Of a DNA stretch of 64,000 nucleotides, positions 8,240 to 16,558 are shown in pieces. A program made the position numbers and the translations under genes. Location: contig CAJTZL010000007.1 of the NCBI GenBank assembly GCA_910583695.1, forward strand, positions 10,820 to 74,819, in the 5' to 3' direction. This DNA is from an uncultured Oscillibacter sp. Lineage in GTDB: Bacteria > Bacillota > Clostridia > Oscillospirales > Oscillospiraceae. Every line of letters starts with the position of its first letter. The stretch's first letter is position 1. The notes under the pieces are model-generated. The model was not told the DNA's origin, did not search any database, and saw only the letters and a program-made list of their open reading frames with translations.

Positions 8240-8671
8240 TCAGCGCATCGCCAGCGTCACATCTCCGGAAGCGGCCAGCTCACCCTCCACATAGACATTG
8301 GCGGAACATGTGGCAATGGCTTTTTCCTGACGCTCGGAAGCCATAACGGCTTGAATCTCCAAGGTGTCTCCGGGAAGAATCTTCCGGCGGAACCGCACCT
8401 TGTCAATCCCCAGAAACAGGGGAATTTTTCCGGCGTAGCGGGGCAGGGACAACAGCAGAATATCCGCCGTCTGGGCCATGCACTCCACGGAGTACACACC
8501 GGGGAGCACCGGCTCGCCGGGAAAATGACCTTTGAAAATCTCCCGGTCAGGGTCCACGTAAAACTTGGCAGTGATCCGTTCGCCGGGCACCAGGTCCTCT
8601 ACGGTGTCCACCAGCAGCATGGGGGCCCGGTGGGGAATTGTGGCCATCACAGCCTCATGGTCCAATTTCAT
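8240..8671 (-). CDS. fabZ: 3-hydroxyacyl-ACP dehydratase FabZ
   Basis: Hot-dog-fold dehydratase that removes water from (3R)-hydroxyacyl-ACP in fatty acid elongation. The signature is intact: PHRAPMLLVD near residue 13, and the catalytic His49 and Glu63 in FKGHFPGEPVLPGV and SVECMAQ. At 143 residues it is normal size. I start at ATG 8671, eight bases after AAAGAGGTG; the GTG two codons earlier sits too close to that site. No other fatty acid genes surround it; instead it follows a zinc dehydrogenase by 45 bases, so an alternative role on a CoA ester in that operon is possible. Confidence 0.9.
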   Translation of the reverse strand: MKLDHEAVMATIPHRAPMLLVDTVEDLVPGERITAKFYVDPDREIFKGHFPGEPVLPGVYSVECMAQTADILLLSLPRYAGKIPLFLGIDKVRFRRKILPGDTLEIQAVMASERQEKAIATCSANVYVEGELAASGDVTLAMR

Positions 8672-8716
8672 ATTCACAGCACCTCTTTTAAGTTATAAAT
8701 TAAATATAAATTCACA

Positions 8717-9748
8717 TTACTCCTGGGTCCGGCAGTCCACCAGGACCTTCACGACCTCGCCGGTGGGAGAGCCGCACAGCTCCATGCCCTCCTGAACCTT
8801 CCCCAGGGGCAGGACTTTGGTAATCAGCGCGTCAAAATCAATGGGGGTCTGGGCCATCATGGCGATGGCAGCGGCGAAGTCCTTTTCATTGTAATTCCGG
8901 GTCATTGTCAGATCGACCTCCCGCATAAACAGCTTTTGCAGCTGAATCTGCATGGGATGGGGATAGGCCGCTACCAGCACAATGCGGGAGTGCGGGTGAA
9001 TCAGGTCCACCGCCGTGTCCAGGCCGGACTGCGTACCGGAGACCTCAAACACCGCGTCGGCTCCCACGCCTCCGGTGGATTCCAGGACATAGTCTTTCAG
9101 TTTCGTCTCTCTGGGATCTACCACGGTGAAACCCAGATCCCGGGCCCTTTGCACGCGGATGTCGTTCAGCTCCGACAGCACCACCCGCAATCCCAGATAC
9201 CGGGCCGTCAGAGCCGTCATCAAGCCGATGGGGCCGCCGCCGATGACCACGGCGTAATCCCCCGCCTTAGACCGGGAGCGATCCAGCGCGTGGAAACAGA
9301 CGGCCATGGGCTCTACCAGCGCGCCGTGGGCCAGACTGATGCTCTCCGGCAGGCGGTGAAGCGTCCGCTCATGAACCGTCCAGCGATTGCACATGGCGCC
9401 GGCAGAGTCCAAGCCCATAAAGTTCAGATGGGCGCAGCAGTTGTGGTTCCCGCTGTCACAGGCCGCACAGCTGCCGCAATAGTCCAGAGGGCACACCGCC
9501 ACCCGGTCTCCCGCCTTCCAGGCGGTGACTTCCGCGCCCACAGCGGCCACAACACCGGAGCACTCGTGGCCGATGGGCCGGGGCAGCGTGGCAAAACGGT
9601 AGTCATAGTCCCCATGGAACACATGGAGGTCCGAGCCGCAGATGCCGCAGTAGGCCACGTCCACCTGAACCTCATGGGCCCCGGGAGCCTTTGGCTCGTA
9701 GTCGTGCAGCCCAAAGGAGCGATTCCCTTCATACATGCTGGCTTTCAT
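8717..9748 (-). CDS. Zinc-dependent medium-chain alcohol/polyol dehydrogenase
   Basis: NAD(P)-dependent MDR dehydrogenase of 343 residues. Catalytic zinc ligands are Cys37 and the HE pair at 61-62 (GICGSDLHVFHG, RPIGHECSG); four clustered cysteines (CPLDYCGSCAACDSGNHNCC) bind the structural zinc; GGGPIGLMTA is the nucleotide-binding turn. The sorbitol/threonine/L-idonate dehydrogenase branch fits best, oxidising a secondary alcohol. ATG 9748 follows GGAAGGAAGG; the upstream in-frame ATG lacks a site. It heads a minus-strand pair with fabZ and diverges from the sigma-54 promoter of the dehydratase operon. Confidence 0.88.
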   Translation of the reverse strand: MKASMYEGNRSFGLHDYEPKAPGAHEVQVDVAYCGICGSDLHVFHGDYDYRFATLPRPIGHECSGVVAAVGAEVTAWKAGDRVAVCPLDYCGSCAACDSGNHNCCAHLNFMGLDSAGAMCNRWTVHERTLHRLPESISLAHGALVEPMAVCFHALDRSRSKAGDYAVVIGGGPIGLMTALTARYLGLRVVLSELNDIRVQRARDLGFTVVDPRETKLKDYVLESTGGVGADAVFEVSGTQSGLDTAVDLIHPHSRIVLVAAYPHPMQIQLQKLFMREVDLTMTRNYNEKDFAAAIAMMAQTPIDFDALITKVLPLGKVQEGMELCGSPTGEVVKVLVDCRTQE

Positions 9749-10010
9749 TAAAGAGTCCTTCCTTCCTGTCGATATTTCTAACAAAGAAAAAAGCAAATTT
9801 CATGCCAATTCTGGCTTACGCACTCGTTCTTTCACATTTCTTTCTATAGGCCGCTCATATATTGCTTGATTCTGCCCCGACAATCCCACCCTTTCCCTCT
9901 ACGTCCTGCTCTTTGACCGGATAAGCTCTTTATAAGAAGGCGTTCTTTCGGAAAGAGAGCCTGTTTGAAGCAGCGCCCTTTGGCAAGACCGGCACAAAGC
10001 CGATGCTCTT

Positions 10011-10030
10011 ATACATCGTTCGATGCGTAT
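10011..10030. promoter_or_regulatory. Candidate upstream activator site
   Basis: ATACATCG-TT-CGATGCGTAT is an imperfect dyad lying about 90 bp upstream of the sigma-54 promoter, the distance expected for an enhancer bound by an NtrC-type activator. The 370 bp between 9749 and 10118 holds no convincing gene; an ORF on the minus strand there has no family resemblance and no ribosome binding site. Confidence 0.35.
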
Positions 10031-10118
10031 CAACATCGCCCCTCAGAAAACCAGCCGCTTCTTTGTCGGTTTTGCATATAAAGCTAAAAAATTCCTTGAA
10101 CAGATTCGGGCGAAACTT

Positions 10119-10134
10119 TGGCACGAAAATTGCA
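10119..10134 (+). promoter_or_regulatory. Sigma-54 (-24/-12) promoter of the dehydratase operon
   Basis: TGGCACGAAAATTGCA fits the sigma-54 consensus TGGCACG-N4-TTGCW exactly, with GG (10120-21) and GC (10132-33) separated by the obligatory ten bases. Start of transcription is predicted near 10145, about 60 bases before the first gene. A sigma-54 activator is encoded at 18781 in the same locus. Confidence 0.85.
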
Positions 10135-10203
10135 GTAAGTTCTTGACAGACGCATACCGGGGACTGCGGTTCCCGGCCCTCAATCAAATCTGGAGGTAAG
10201 GAA

Positions 10204-11442
10204 GTGCCAACTATGGAAAACACGTTGACGTCCAAGCAGCTTTTGGCAAAGCTGCAGGCGGAGCACTACGCCGGCGCCATGCAGGCGAAGAAGGAGGGCA
10301 AGCTGGTGGCCTGGGCCACCTCCATCTGTCCGCAGGAGCTGCTGGAAACTCTGGACATTGATGTAGTGTATCCGGAGAATCATGCGGCCGCCATCGGAGC
10401 CCGGAAGGACGCGCCCCAGTTCATCGCAAACGCCGAGGCCAAAGGCTATTCCACCGACATCTGCTCCTACGCGCGGATCAATATTGGCTACGCGGACATC
10501 CAGTTCTCCGAAGCGGAGAATATCCCCATGCCCGACCTGATCTTCTGCTGCAGCAACATCTGCAACACCGTTATCAAATGGTACGAGAATTTGGCGAAGA
10601 CCCTGCAGATTCCCCTGGTAATGTTTGACATGCCCTTCAATCATACCTTCGACGTTCCCGAGCACAGCATACGCTACATGCGCGGCCAGATCGAGCACGC
10701 CATTGAGCAGCTGGTGGAGATTACCGGGAAGAAATTCGACTACGACCGGTTCGGCGAGGTCATGCGGGTCTCCTCCGAAAGCGCCCTCTGGTGGCGCCGG
10801 GCTACGGACCTGGGTCGAAACCACCCTTCTCCCCTCAACGGCTTCGACATGTTCAACTACATGGCCATGATTGTCTGCGCCCGGGGCAAGAAGTCCACCC
10901 GGGACCTCTTCAAGCTCTGGCACGACGAGATGGCCGAAAAGGTGAAGATCGGCAAAGGCCCCTGGAAAGAGGGCGAGGAGAAATACCGCATCATGTGGGA
11001 CGGCATCGCCTGCTGGCCTCACCTCAGCGTCACCTACAAAACCCTGAAAAAATACGGCATCAACATGGTGACCAGCACCTATCCCGAATCCTGGACCATT
11101 GTCTATGAGCAGAACGACCTGGACGGCATGGCCCGGGCCTACAGCGCCAACTACGCCAACCGGAATCTGGACTACGGCACCGGAAACGTCATCAAGCTGG
11201 TGCGGGACTTCGACCTGGACGGCATCGTTTATCATTCCAACCGCAGCTGCAAGCTGATGGATTTCCGGCAGTATGAGGTCCAGCGGCGCATCGAGGAGGC
11301 CACCGGCGTGCCCTCCGTGGTGTTCGACGGCGACCAGACCGACCCGCGCATCTTCTCCCAGGCCCAGTATGAGACCCGCATTCAGGCCCTGGTGGAGATG
11401 ATGGAAGAGAACAAGATCAAAAAGCAGAGAGGTGACTTGTAA
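10204..11442 (+). CDS. 2-hydroxyacyl-CoA dehydratase subunit (HgdB/FldB-like), first
   Basis: One half of the heterodimeric, oxygen-sensitive enzyme that dehydrates (R)-2-hydroxyacyl-CoA to the 2,3-enoyl-CoA by a ketyl radical mechanism. At 412 residues it shows the family architecture of two Rossmann-like domains holding a [4Fe-4S] cluster; candidate ligands are Cys42 (SICPQELLE), Cys87 (STDICSYAR) and the Cys115/116/120 group (IFCCSNICNTV), with a later YHSNRSCKLMDF. GTG 10204 is seven bases from GGAGG and is preferred over ATG 10213. It is translationally coupled to the next subunit (stop and ATG overlap). Substrate specificity cannot be read off. Confidence 0.9.
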   Translation: MPTMENTLTSKQLLAKLQAEHYAGAMQAKKEGKLVAWATSICPQELLETLDIDVVYPENHAAAIGARKDAPQFIANAEAKGYSTDICSYARINIGYADIQFSEAENIPMPDLIFCCSNICNTVIKWYENLAKTLQIPLVMFDMPFNHTFDVPEHSIRYMRGQIEHAIEQLVEITGKKFDYDRFGEVMRVSSESALWWRRATDLGRNHPSPLNGFDMFNYMAMIVCARGKKSTRDLFKLWHDEMAEKVKIGKGPWKEGEEKYRIMWDGIACWPHLSVTYKTLKKYGINMVTSTYPESWTIVYEQNDLDGMARAYSANYANRNLDYGTGNVIKLVRDFDLDGIVYHSNRSCKLMDFRQYEVQRRIEEATGVPSVVFDGDQTDPRIFSQAQYETRIQALVEMMEENKIKKQRGDL

Positions 11443-12569
11443 TGAACAACGCGCAGACAATCATTGACGCCCTTTGCGAACAGGCCCTGCACCCGGCCCG
11501 CACCGTGGCCCAAAGCTGCCGCGAAGCCGGAAAGGACGCGGTGGGGTGCTTCCCCATCTACACGCCGGAGGAGCTGGCCTACGCCGCCGGGTTCCTGCCT
11601 GTCGGCATGTGGGGCGGCAGCACGGAGATCAAGCTGGCCGACCGCTATCTGCAAGGTTTTTGCTGCTCCATCATGCGGTCCAATATTGAGTACGGCATGC
11701 GGGGGACTTACAATCGCCTGAGAGCTGTGCTTCTCCCCACCCTGTGCGATACCCTGAAGTGCATCTGTGAGAACTGGAAGGTGGCGGTGCCCCAGCTGCC
11801 GGTCATTCCGGTGGTGTACCCTCAGAACCGCAGCCTCCCTGCCGGAGAGCAGTACCTCAAAGACGAGTTCTCCCGCGTACGCCGGGAGCTGGAGAAGATT
11901 GCCGGCCATCCCATCACCGACAAGGCTCTGGAGGACTCCTTCGCCCTCTATGAGGACTGGCGGAGCGCCATGCGGGAATTTTGTGAGGCTGCCTCTGCCC
12001 ATCCCAAGACGATCAATGCAAAAGTGCGGCATTTGGTGATCAAGGCCGGATGGTTCCTGGATAAGGCCGTCCACTTGGAAAAAATCCGCTCCTTGACGGC
12101 GGCCCTCAAGGAGCTGCCTGAGGAAGCCTGCGCTGTCCGCGTGGTGGCCACCGGACTCATGGCGGAGCCTGTGGGTGTGCTGGATTTGATGGTGGAAAAC
12201 GACATGGCCATCGTTGCCGACGACCTGGCCCAAGAGAGCCGCCAGTTCCGCACTCCCGCCCGGCCGGAGGGCGACGCCCTCTCCCGCATGGCCTGGAGGG
12301 TCATGGACCAGAAGGGCTGTCCCTTCCTTTACGAGGTGGAGAAAACCCGCGGTCAGATGCTCATTGATCAGGTCCGGCGGTACAGGGCTGACGCTGTGGT
12401 GACTATGCTGATGAAGTTCTGTGATCCTGACGAGTTTGATTATCCCATCTACAAGGCGGAGCTGGAGGAGGCCTGTATTCCCCATCTCTACCTGGAGGTC
12501 GAGCAGCAGATGGACAGCTTCGGCCAGGCAGGCACCCGCATCCAGAGCTTCGCGGAAATGATTGGGTGA
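11442..12569 (+). CDS. 2-hydroxyacyl-CoA dehydratase subunit, second
   Basis: Partner subunit of the dehydratase, 375 residues. It has the PIYTPEELAYAAGFLPVGMWGG motif typical of the family and cysteine clusters around residues 36, 74-75 and 102-109 (VGCFPIY, GFCCSIMRS, LCDTLKCICE) that can ligate a second iron-sulfur cluster. The ATG overlaps the previous stop codon, indicating coupled synthesis of both subunits. The C-terminal PHLYLEVEQQMDSFGQAGTR resembles the HgdB/BcrC ending. The activator gene follows with almost no gap. Confidence 0.9.
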   Translation: MNNAQTIIDALCEQALHPARTVAQSCREAGKDAVGCFPIYTPEELAYAAGFLPVGMWGGSTEIKLADRYLQGFCCSIMRSNIEYGMRGTYNRLRAVLLPTLCDTLKCICENWKVAVPQLPVIPVVYPQNRSLPAGEQYLKDEFSRVRRELEKIAGHPITDKALEDSFALYEDWRSAMREFCEAASAHPKTINAKVRHLVIKAGWFLDKAVHLEKIRSLTAALKELPEEACAVRVVATGLMAEPVGVLDLMVENDMAIVADDLAQESRQFRTPARPEGDALSRMAWRVMDQKGCPFLYEVEKTRGQMLIDQVRRYRADAVVTMLMKFCDPDEFDYPIYKAELEEACIPHLYLEVEQQMDSFGQAGTRIQSFAEMIG

Positions 12570-12573
12570 GCGG

Positions 12574-13386
12574 ATGTATCTGGGAATTGATATCGGCTCC
12601 TCCTCCTCCAAGGCCGCGCTGCTGAACGAGGAGGGGACAATCGCAGGAACCCGGGTAGTGAACCTGGGCACCGGCACGCAGGGCATCCGGACCGTCCTGG
12701 AGGAGCTTTATGAACAGGCGGGCATTTCTCCCGGCCAGGTGCTTTACACGGTAGTCACCGGGTATGGCCGCCTGCTCTACACCGAGGCGGACAAACAGAT
12801 TACCGAAATCACGTGCCACGCCAAGGGCATCCACTACCTGATGCCCGACGTCCGCACGGTGGTGGACATCGGCGGCCAGGACTCCAAGGTCATTCGGATA
12901 GACGGCGGCGGAAACGTTCAGAACTTCGTGATGAATGAAAAGTGCGCCGCCGGCACGGGCCGTTTTCTGGAGGTTATGGCCCGGGTGCTTGGCTGCTCCA
13001 TCGGGGATTTGAGCGGCTTGGCAGCCCAGGCCGCCCAGGACGTGGCGATTAGCAGCGTCTGCACCGTCTTCGCCGAAAGTGAGGTCATTTCCCAGCTCTC
13101 TCAGGGCCGGCATCCCAACGACGTGGCCCGGGGGGCCCTGCGGGCCGTGGCCAAGCGCGTAGTGGGCCTGTGCGGCCGGGTTGGAGTAGAGGACGGCGTC
13201 GCCATGAGCGGCGGCGTGGCCTTGAATCAGACTATGGTGGAGGTGCTCTCTCAGGAGCTGGGCCGTCCGGTGGCCCCTGCCCCGGACTCCCAGGCTGTCG
13301 GCGCCATCGGCGCCGCCCTGCTGGCCAGGGAGCAGTACCGAAAAACCCGCGGAATGAGTTCTCCCGCCAATACGACGGCAGATTAA
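12574..13386 (+). CDS. 2-hydroxyacyl-CoA dehydratase activator ATPase (HgdC/BadF family)
   Basis: Homodimeric ATPase with one [4Fe-4S] cluster shared between subunits; it injects the high-energy electron that starts each dehydratase reaction. All hallmarks are present in 270 residues: GIDIGSSSSKAAL at the N-terminus, VVDIGGQDSKVI near residue 97, and the two cluster ligands Cys124 (NEKCAAGTGRFLEVM) and Cys163 (ISSVCTVFAESEVISQ). The actin-like C-terminal part has MSGGVALNQ. ATG 12574 is chosen over the upstream TTG 12562, which overlaps the dehydratase gene; the ribosome binding site is weak, suggesting coupling. Confidence 0.93.
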   Translation: MYLGIDIGSSSSKAALLNEEGTIAGTRVVNLGTGTQGIRTVLEELYEQAGISPGQVLYTVVTGYGRLLYTEADKQITEITCHAKGIHYLMPDVRTVVDIGGQDSKVIRIDGGGNVQNFVMNEKCAAGTGRFLEVMARVLGCSIGDLSGLAAQAAQDVAISSVCTVFAESEVISQLSQGRHPNDVARGALRAVAKRVVGLCGRVGVEDGVAMSGGVALNQTMVEVLSQELGRPVAPAPDSQAVGAIGAALLAREQYRKTRGMSSPANTTAD

Positions 13387-13408
13387 AAAAATGAGAGGAA
13401 CGGATAAT

Positions 13409-14716
13409 ATGGATTGGAAAGAGCACTACAAGTCCAGGCTGGTCTCCGCGGAGGAGGCAGTCTCCCACATCAAGTCCGGCGACTGGGTCTACCCCTCCCA
13501 CGCGGCCTCTGAGCCGGAGTATCTCTTTGACGCCCTGCTCAAGCGCAGCGGAGAGCTGAAGGACGTCCGCATCTGGCAGGGATTGAACATCGGCGCCGCC
13601 AAGTACGCCCAGCCGGAGTACGCCGAGAGCTTCAAGGTCAGCTCTGTCTTCTTGGGAGCCAAGAACCGGGAGTGCATTCAGAGCGGCCGGGGTGAGTTCA
13701 CCCCCATGGCCTTTTCCCTCCAGCCCCGCGCCGTGCGCACCGGCGCAGTACCCTGCGACGTGTACCTGGGCCAGGTGACGCCCCCCGACGACAAGGGCTA
13801 CTGCAGCTTCGGCCTGTCCGTGGACTTCGCCCGTTCCTGCGTGGAGGCCGCCAAGCTGAAAATCGTTCAGGTCAACCGGAATATGCCCCGGACCTGCGGC
13901 GACACCAAGGTTCACGTCACCGAGCTGGATTACTTCGTGGAGGCGGACACCCCTCTCTACGAGCTGCCCCTTATCGACAGCAGCGACCCCATCGTGGACA
14001 AAATCGGAGCCAACATCGCCTCCCTCATAGACGATGGGGCCACGCTCCAGATGGGCCAGGGCAAAATTCCCAACGCCATCCTCAAATGCCTGGGCAGCAA
14101 GAAGGACCTGGGCATCCACACCGAGGTGTTCTCCGACAATCTGCTGCCCCTGATTGAAAAGGGCATCATAAACGGAGCCCGGAAAAGCATTAACAAGGGA
14201 AAAATCATCTCCACCTTCATCCAGGGAACCCGCGCCCTCTATGACTTCGCCGACGGCAACGAGATGGTCCAGCTCCATCCGGTGGACTATACCAACCATG
14301 TGGGGGTCATCGCGCAAAACGACAACATGGTGGCAATCAACTCCGCCATTGAAGTGGACCTCACCGGTCAGGTGGCCGCAGACTCCATGGGCATGACCCT
14401 GTTCTCCGGCATTGGCGGTCAGTTGGACTTCATCCGCGGCGCAGCGCTGAGCAAGGGCGGCAAGCCTGTCATTGCCCTCCCCGCCACGGCCAAAAAAGGA
14501 ACCATTTCCCGCATCGTCGCCCGGATGCAGCTCGGCACTCCCATCGCCACTCCCCGGAACGACATTTTCTACGTCGTGACGGAGTACGGCATCGCGGAGC
14601 TTTTCGGCAAGTGCCTGCGGGACCGCGCCAAGGCCCTCATCAGCATTGCGGCTCCCCAATTCCGGGAGGACTTGGAACGCGACTTCTTTGAGCTCTATAA
14701 AAAGTCCGGCATTTGA
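13409..14716 (+). CDS. Acetyl-CoA hydrolase/transferase-family CoA-transferase
   Basis: Family I-type CoA-transferase related to 4-hydroxybutyrate CoA-transferase; it would move CoA from acetyl-CoA to the free hydroxy acid. In 435 residues the catalytic Glu is about position 240 (GIHTEVFSDN), and the C-terminal oxyanion/CoA region GIGGQLDFIRGAA followed by GKPVIALPATAKKG is intact. ATG 13409 lies nine bases after GAGAGGA, better than ATG 13391. It sits 22 bases behind the activator gene, so it belongs to the sigma-54 operon. Its role as the activating step for the dehydratase is inference from context. Confidence 0.9.
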   Translation: MDWKEHYKSRLVSAEEAVSHIKSGDWVYPSHAASEPEYLFDALLKRSGELKDVRIWQGLNIGAAKYAQPEYAESFKVSSVFLGAKNRECIQSGRGEFTPMAFSLQPRAVRTGAVPCDVYLGQVTPPDDKGYCSFGLSVDFARSCVEAAKLKIVQVNRNMPRTCGDTKVHVTELDYFVEADTPLYELPLIDSSDPIVDKIGANIASLIDDGATLQMGQGKIPNAILKCLGSKKDLGIHTEVFSDNLLPLIEKGIINGARKSINKGKIISTFIQGTRALYDFADGNEMVQLHPVDYTNHVGVIAQNDNMVAINSAIEVDLTGQVAADSMGMTLFSGIGGQLDFIRGAALSKGGKPVIALPATAKKGTISRIVARMQLGTPIATPRNDIFYVVTEYGIAELFGKCLRDRAKALISIAAPQFREDLERDFFELYKKSGI

Positions 14717-14719
14717 GCC

Positions 14720-14736
14720 CTCCCGAGTTTCGGGAG
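14720..14736 (+). terminator. Short hairpin after CoA-transferase gene
   Basis: CTCCCGA-GTT-TCGGGAG forms a 7-bp stem just after the stop codon. There is no T-tract, so it may only attenuate read-through into the TRAP genes. Confidence 0.35.
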
Positions 14737-14775
14737 ACCCCATGTGCCCCCGCTGCTGCCCTCTGTCTCCATCTA

Positions 14776-14784
14776 TGGTATGAT
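14776..14784 (+). promoter_or_regulatory. Possible extended -10 promoter ahead of second TRAP operon
   Basis: TGGTATGAT is an extended -10 element (TGn-TATGAT). The -35 region is poor (CTGCCC at 17 bp). It could give sigma-70 expression of dctP independently of the sigma-54 promoter. Confidence 0.3.
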
Positions 14785-14822
14785 CTCCTCAGGGTCCGCG
14801 TTCGGAAAGGAGGACAAGCCCC

Positions 14823-14858
14823 ATGAAGCTCGGAAAAAAGGGGCCGCAGCTGGCATAA
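14823..14858 (+). CDS. Possible 11-residue leader peptide
   Basis: ATG 14823 follows a strong GGAAAGGAGG site and encodes MKLGKKGPQLA before a stop, 39 bases ahead of the dctP start. It has no recognisable regulatory residue pattern, so it may be chance. Confidence 0.25.
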   Translation: MKLGKKGPQLA

Positions 14859-14897
14859 AGACCCTATCCACAACAAAAATTTCAGGAGGAACGAGAA

Positions 14898-15998
14898 ATG
14901 AAAAGAATCCGTAACATCAGCGCCCTGGTGCTGGCCCTGGTCATGATCCTGACGCTGGCCGCCTGCGGAGGACAAACCGGCGGCGACAGCTCCGGAAACG
15001 GCGGCTCCCAGTCCGGCGGCTCCAGCTCCACGGCCCCCGCCGAAAGCGGAGACGACACTGTCTATTCCATCACCGTCGGCGGCACGGTGCCCGACGAGCA
15101 CCCCATCTCCCAGGGGCTCTTCAAGTTCAAGGAAGTGGCCGAGGAGCTCTCCGGCGGCCGCTTCAAGGTGGAGGTCTATGACAACAACACCATCGGCGCC
15201 AGCCGGGAGCTGGTAGAGGGCGTACAGGCCAACGAGATTCAGATGGCCGAGTGCAGCCAGTCCGTCTACGCCAGCTTCACCGACGAGCTGATCAGCGTGG
15301 GCCTTCCCTTCCTGTTCAAGAACCGCCAGGCGGGCTATGACTTCTTTGACAGCGAGGTGGGTGACCAGATCGCCGACGTCATTGCGGAGCAGACCGGCGT
15401 CCGCATCGTGGGCTACTTTGAAAACGGCATCCGGCAGCTGACCAACTCCAAGCGCCCCGTCACCTCCCCCGACGACATGAAGGGCCTGAAGATTCGCGTT
15501 ATGGAGTCTCCCCTGTACATTGAGATGTTCACCGAGATGGGCGCGAATCCCTCTCCCATGGCCTTCTCCGAGCTGTACACCGCCCTGCAGCAGGGCACCG
15601 TGGACGGACAGGACAACCCCTGGACCATCGTCTCCACCAACGCCTTCTATGAGGTCCAGTCCTACGCCACCGATCTGAGCCACACCTTCGACATCACCTG
15701 CTTCGCCATCAATGACCAATTCTATCAGGATCTGCCCGAGGATCTGCGGGAGGTCGTGGATAAGGCTGCCGAGGCCGCCGTGGAAACCAACCGCGCCCTG
15801 TCCATTGAGCTGGAGAACGAGTATATTGCCACCATCGAAGGCGGCGGCTGCCAGATCACCCGACTGACCGACGAGCAGCGTCAGGTATTCCGCGACGCTA
15901 CCGCGGGCTGCTATGACTGGTTCCGGCAGAACTATAACCCCACCGTCTCTCTGGAAACCGTCATGGCCAAGGCCGATGAGGTCAACGCGGCCAACTGA
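14898..15998 (+). CDS. dctP: TRAP transporter substrate-binding lipoprotein, second system
   Basis: Binding protein of a second TRAP transporter, 366 residues. A lipoprotein signal ends in LAAC (Cys23), followed by a Gly/Ser-rich linker. The DctP core shows the ligand-binding pattern LKIRVMESPLYIEMF with the conserved Arg expected to hold a carboxylate, then GANPSPMAFSELYTALQQGTVDGQDNP, the most typical DctP segment. It stands within the hydroxyacyl-CoA dehydratase locus, so import of the hydroxy acid substrate is the simplest reading (inference). AGGAGGAACG precedes the ATG. A 32-base perfect palindrome separates it from dctQ. Confidence 0.93.
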   Translation: MKRIRNISALVLALVMILTLAACGGQTGGDSSGNGGSQSGGSSSTAPAESGDDTVYSITVGGTVPDEHPISQGLFKFKEVAEELSGGRFKVEVYDNNTIGASRELVEGVQANEIQMAECSQSVYASFTDELISVGLPFLFKNRQAGYDFFDSEVGDQIADVIAEQTGVRIVGYFENGIRQLTNSKRPVTSPDDMKGLKIRVMESPLYIEMFTEMGANPSPMAFSELYTALQQGTVDGQDNPWTIVSTNAFYEVQSYATDLSHTFDITCFAINDQFYQDLPEDLREVVDKAAEAAVETNRALSIELENEYIATIEGGGCQITRLTDEQRQVFRDATAGCYDWFRQNYNPTVSLETVMAKADEVNAAN

Positions 15999-16014
15999 GC
16001 GAAGACTACCCGGC

Positions 16015-16046
16015 CGGCAGAGCGGCGGATATCCGCCGCTCTGCCG
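16015..16046 (+). terminator. Intraoperonic 32-base palindrome between dctP and dctQ
   Basis: Bases 16015-16030 (starting CGGCAGAG) and 16031-16046 are perfect reverse complements, giving a 16-bp GC-rich hairpin without T-tract. It probably protects the dctP message end or attenuates transcription so that the binding protein is made in excess of the permease. Confidence 0.65.
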
Positions 16047-16072
16047 CGCGACCTGAGAAGAAAGGCGGTTAT

Positions 16073-16558
16073 ATGAAAGTATTATCGTTGATTGACAAGC
16101 ACCTGGAGGAGGTCCTCTGCGCGGCCATCCTGGCCCTGATGACCATCGTCATCTTTTTGCAGGTGGTCCTGCGCACCATGCAGCTCCCCCTCTACTGGAC
16201 CGAGGAGGTAGGCCGCTACCTCTTTATCTGGCTCATCTACATCGGCTGCGCCAGTGCGGTGCGCAAGCGCAAGCACATCTGCGTGGAGCTGCTGGACCTG
16301 GCTCTGAAGGAGCGGGGCCGCTTTGTCCTGAGCATCATTTCCAACATCGTGTTCCTGGTGTTCGCCGTCGTGCTGGCTTATTACAGCATCGCCGTGGTGC
16401 AGCGGGTTTCCTCCCAGCTGTCCCCCGCGGTCCGCATGCCCATGAGCATTCCCTACTCCTCCGTTCTGGTGGGCAGCGTGCTGATGGTCTTCCGGCTGAT
16501 TCAGGACACCGTCGCCCGGTTCAAAGAGAGGAAGGAGGCGCTGGCGGCCAATGACTAA
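16073..16558 (+). CDS. dctQ: TRAP transporter small permease (DctQ), second system
   Basis: Four-helix small membrane subunit, 161 residues. The diagnostic DctQ segment is present: LYWTEEVGRYLFIWLIYIGCA followed by VRKRKHICVELL. Hydrophobic stretches at roughly 15-35, 45-62, 85-105 and 125-145. It overlaps dctM by eight bases, so the two permease genes are coupled. GAAAGGCGG precedes the ATG. Confidence 0.92.
   Translation: MKVLSLIDKHLEEVLCAAILALMTIVIFLQVVLRTMQLPLYWTEEVGRYLFIWLIYIGCASAVRKRKHICVELLDLALKERGRFVLSIISNIVFLVFAVVLAYYSIAVVQRVSSQLSPAVRMPMSIPYSSVLVGSVLMVFRLIQDTVARFKERKEALAAND

Noticed and set aside
9930..10235. 101-codon minus-strand ORF upstream of the dehydratase operon
   Set aside because: No ribosome binding site, no homology by eye, and it overlaps the sigma-54 promoter and the first codons of the dehydratase gene.
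13232..14743. 503-codon minus-strand frame opposite the CoA-transferase
   Set aside because: Shadow frame; the plus-strand protein has the catalytic Glu motif and operon spacing.
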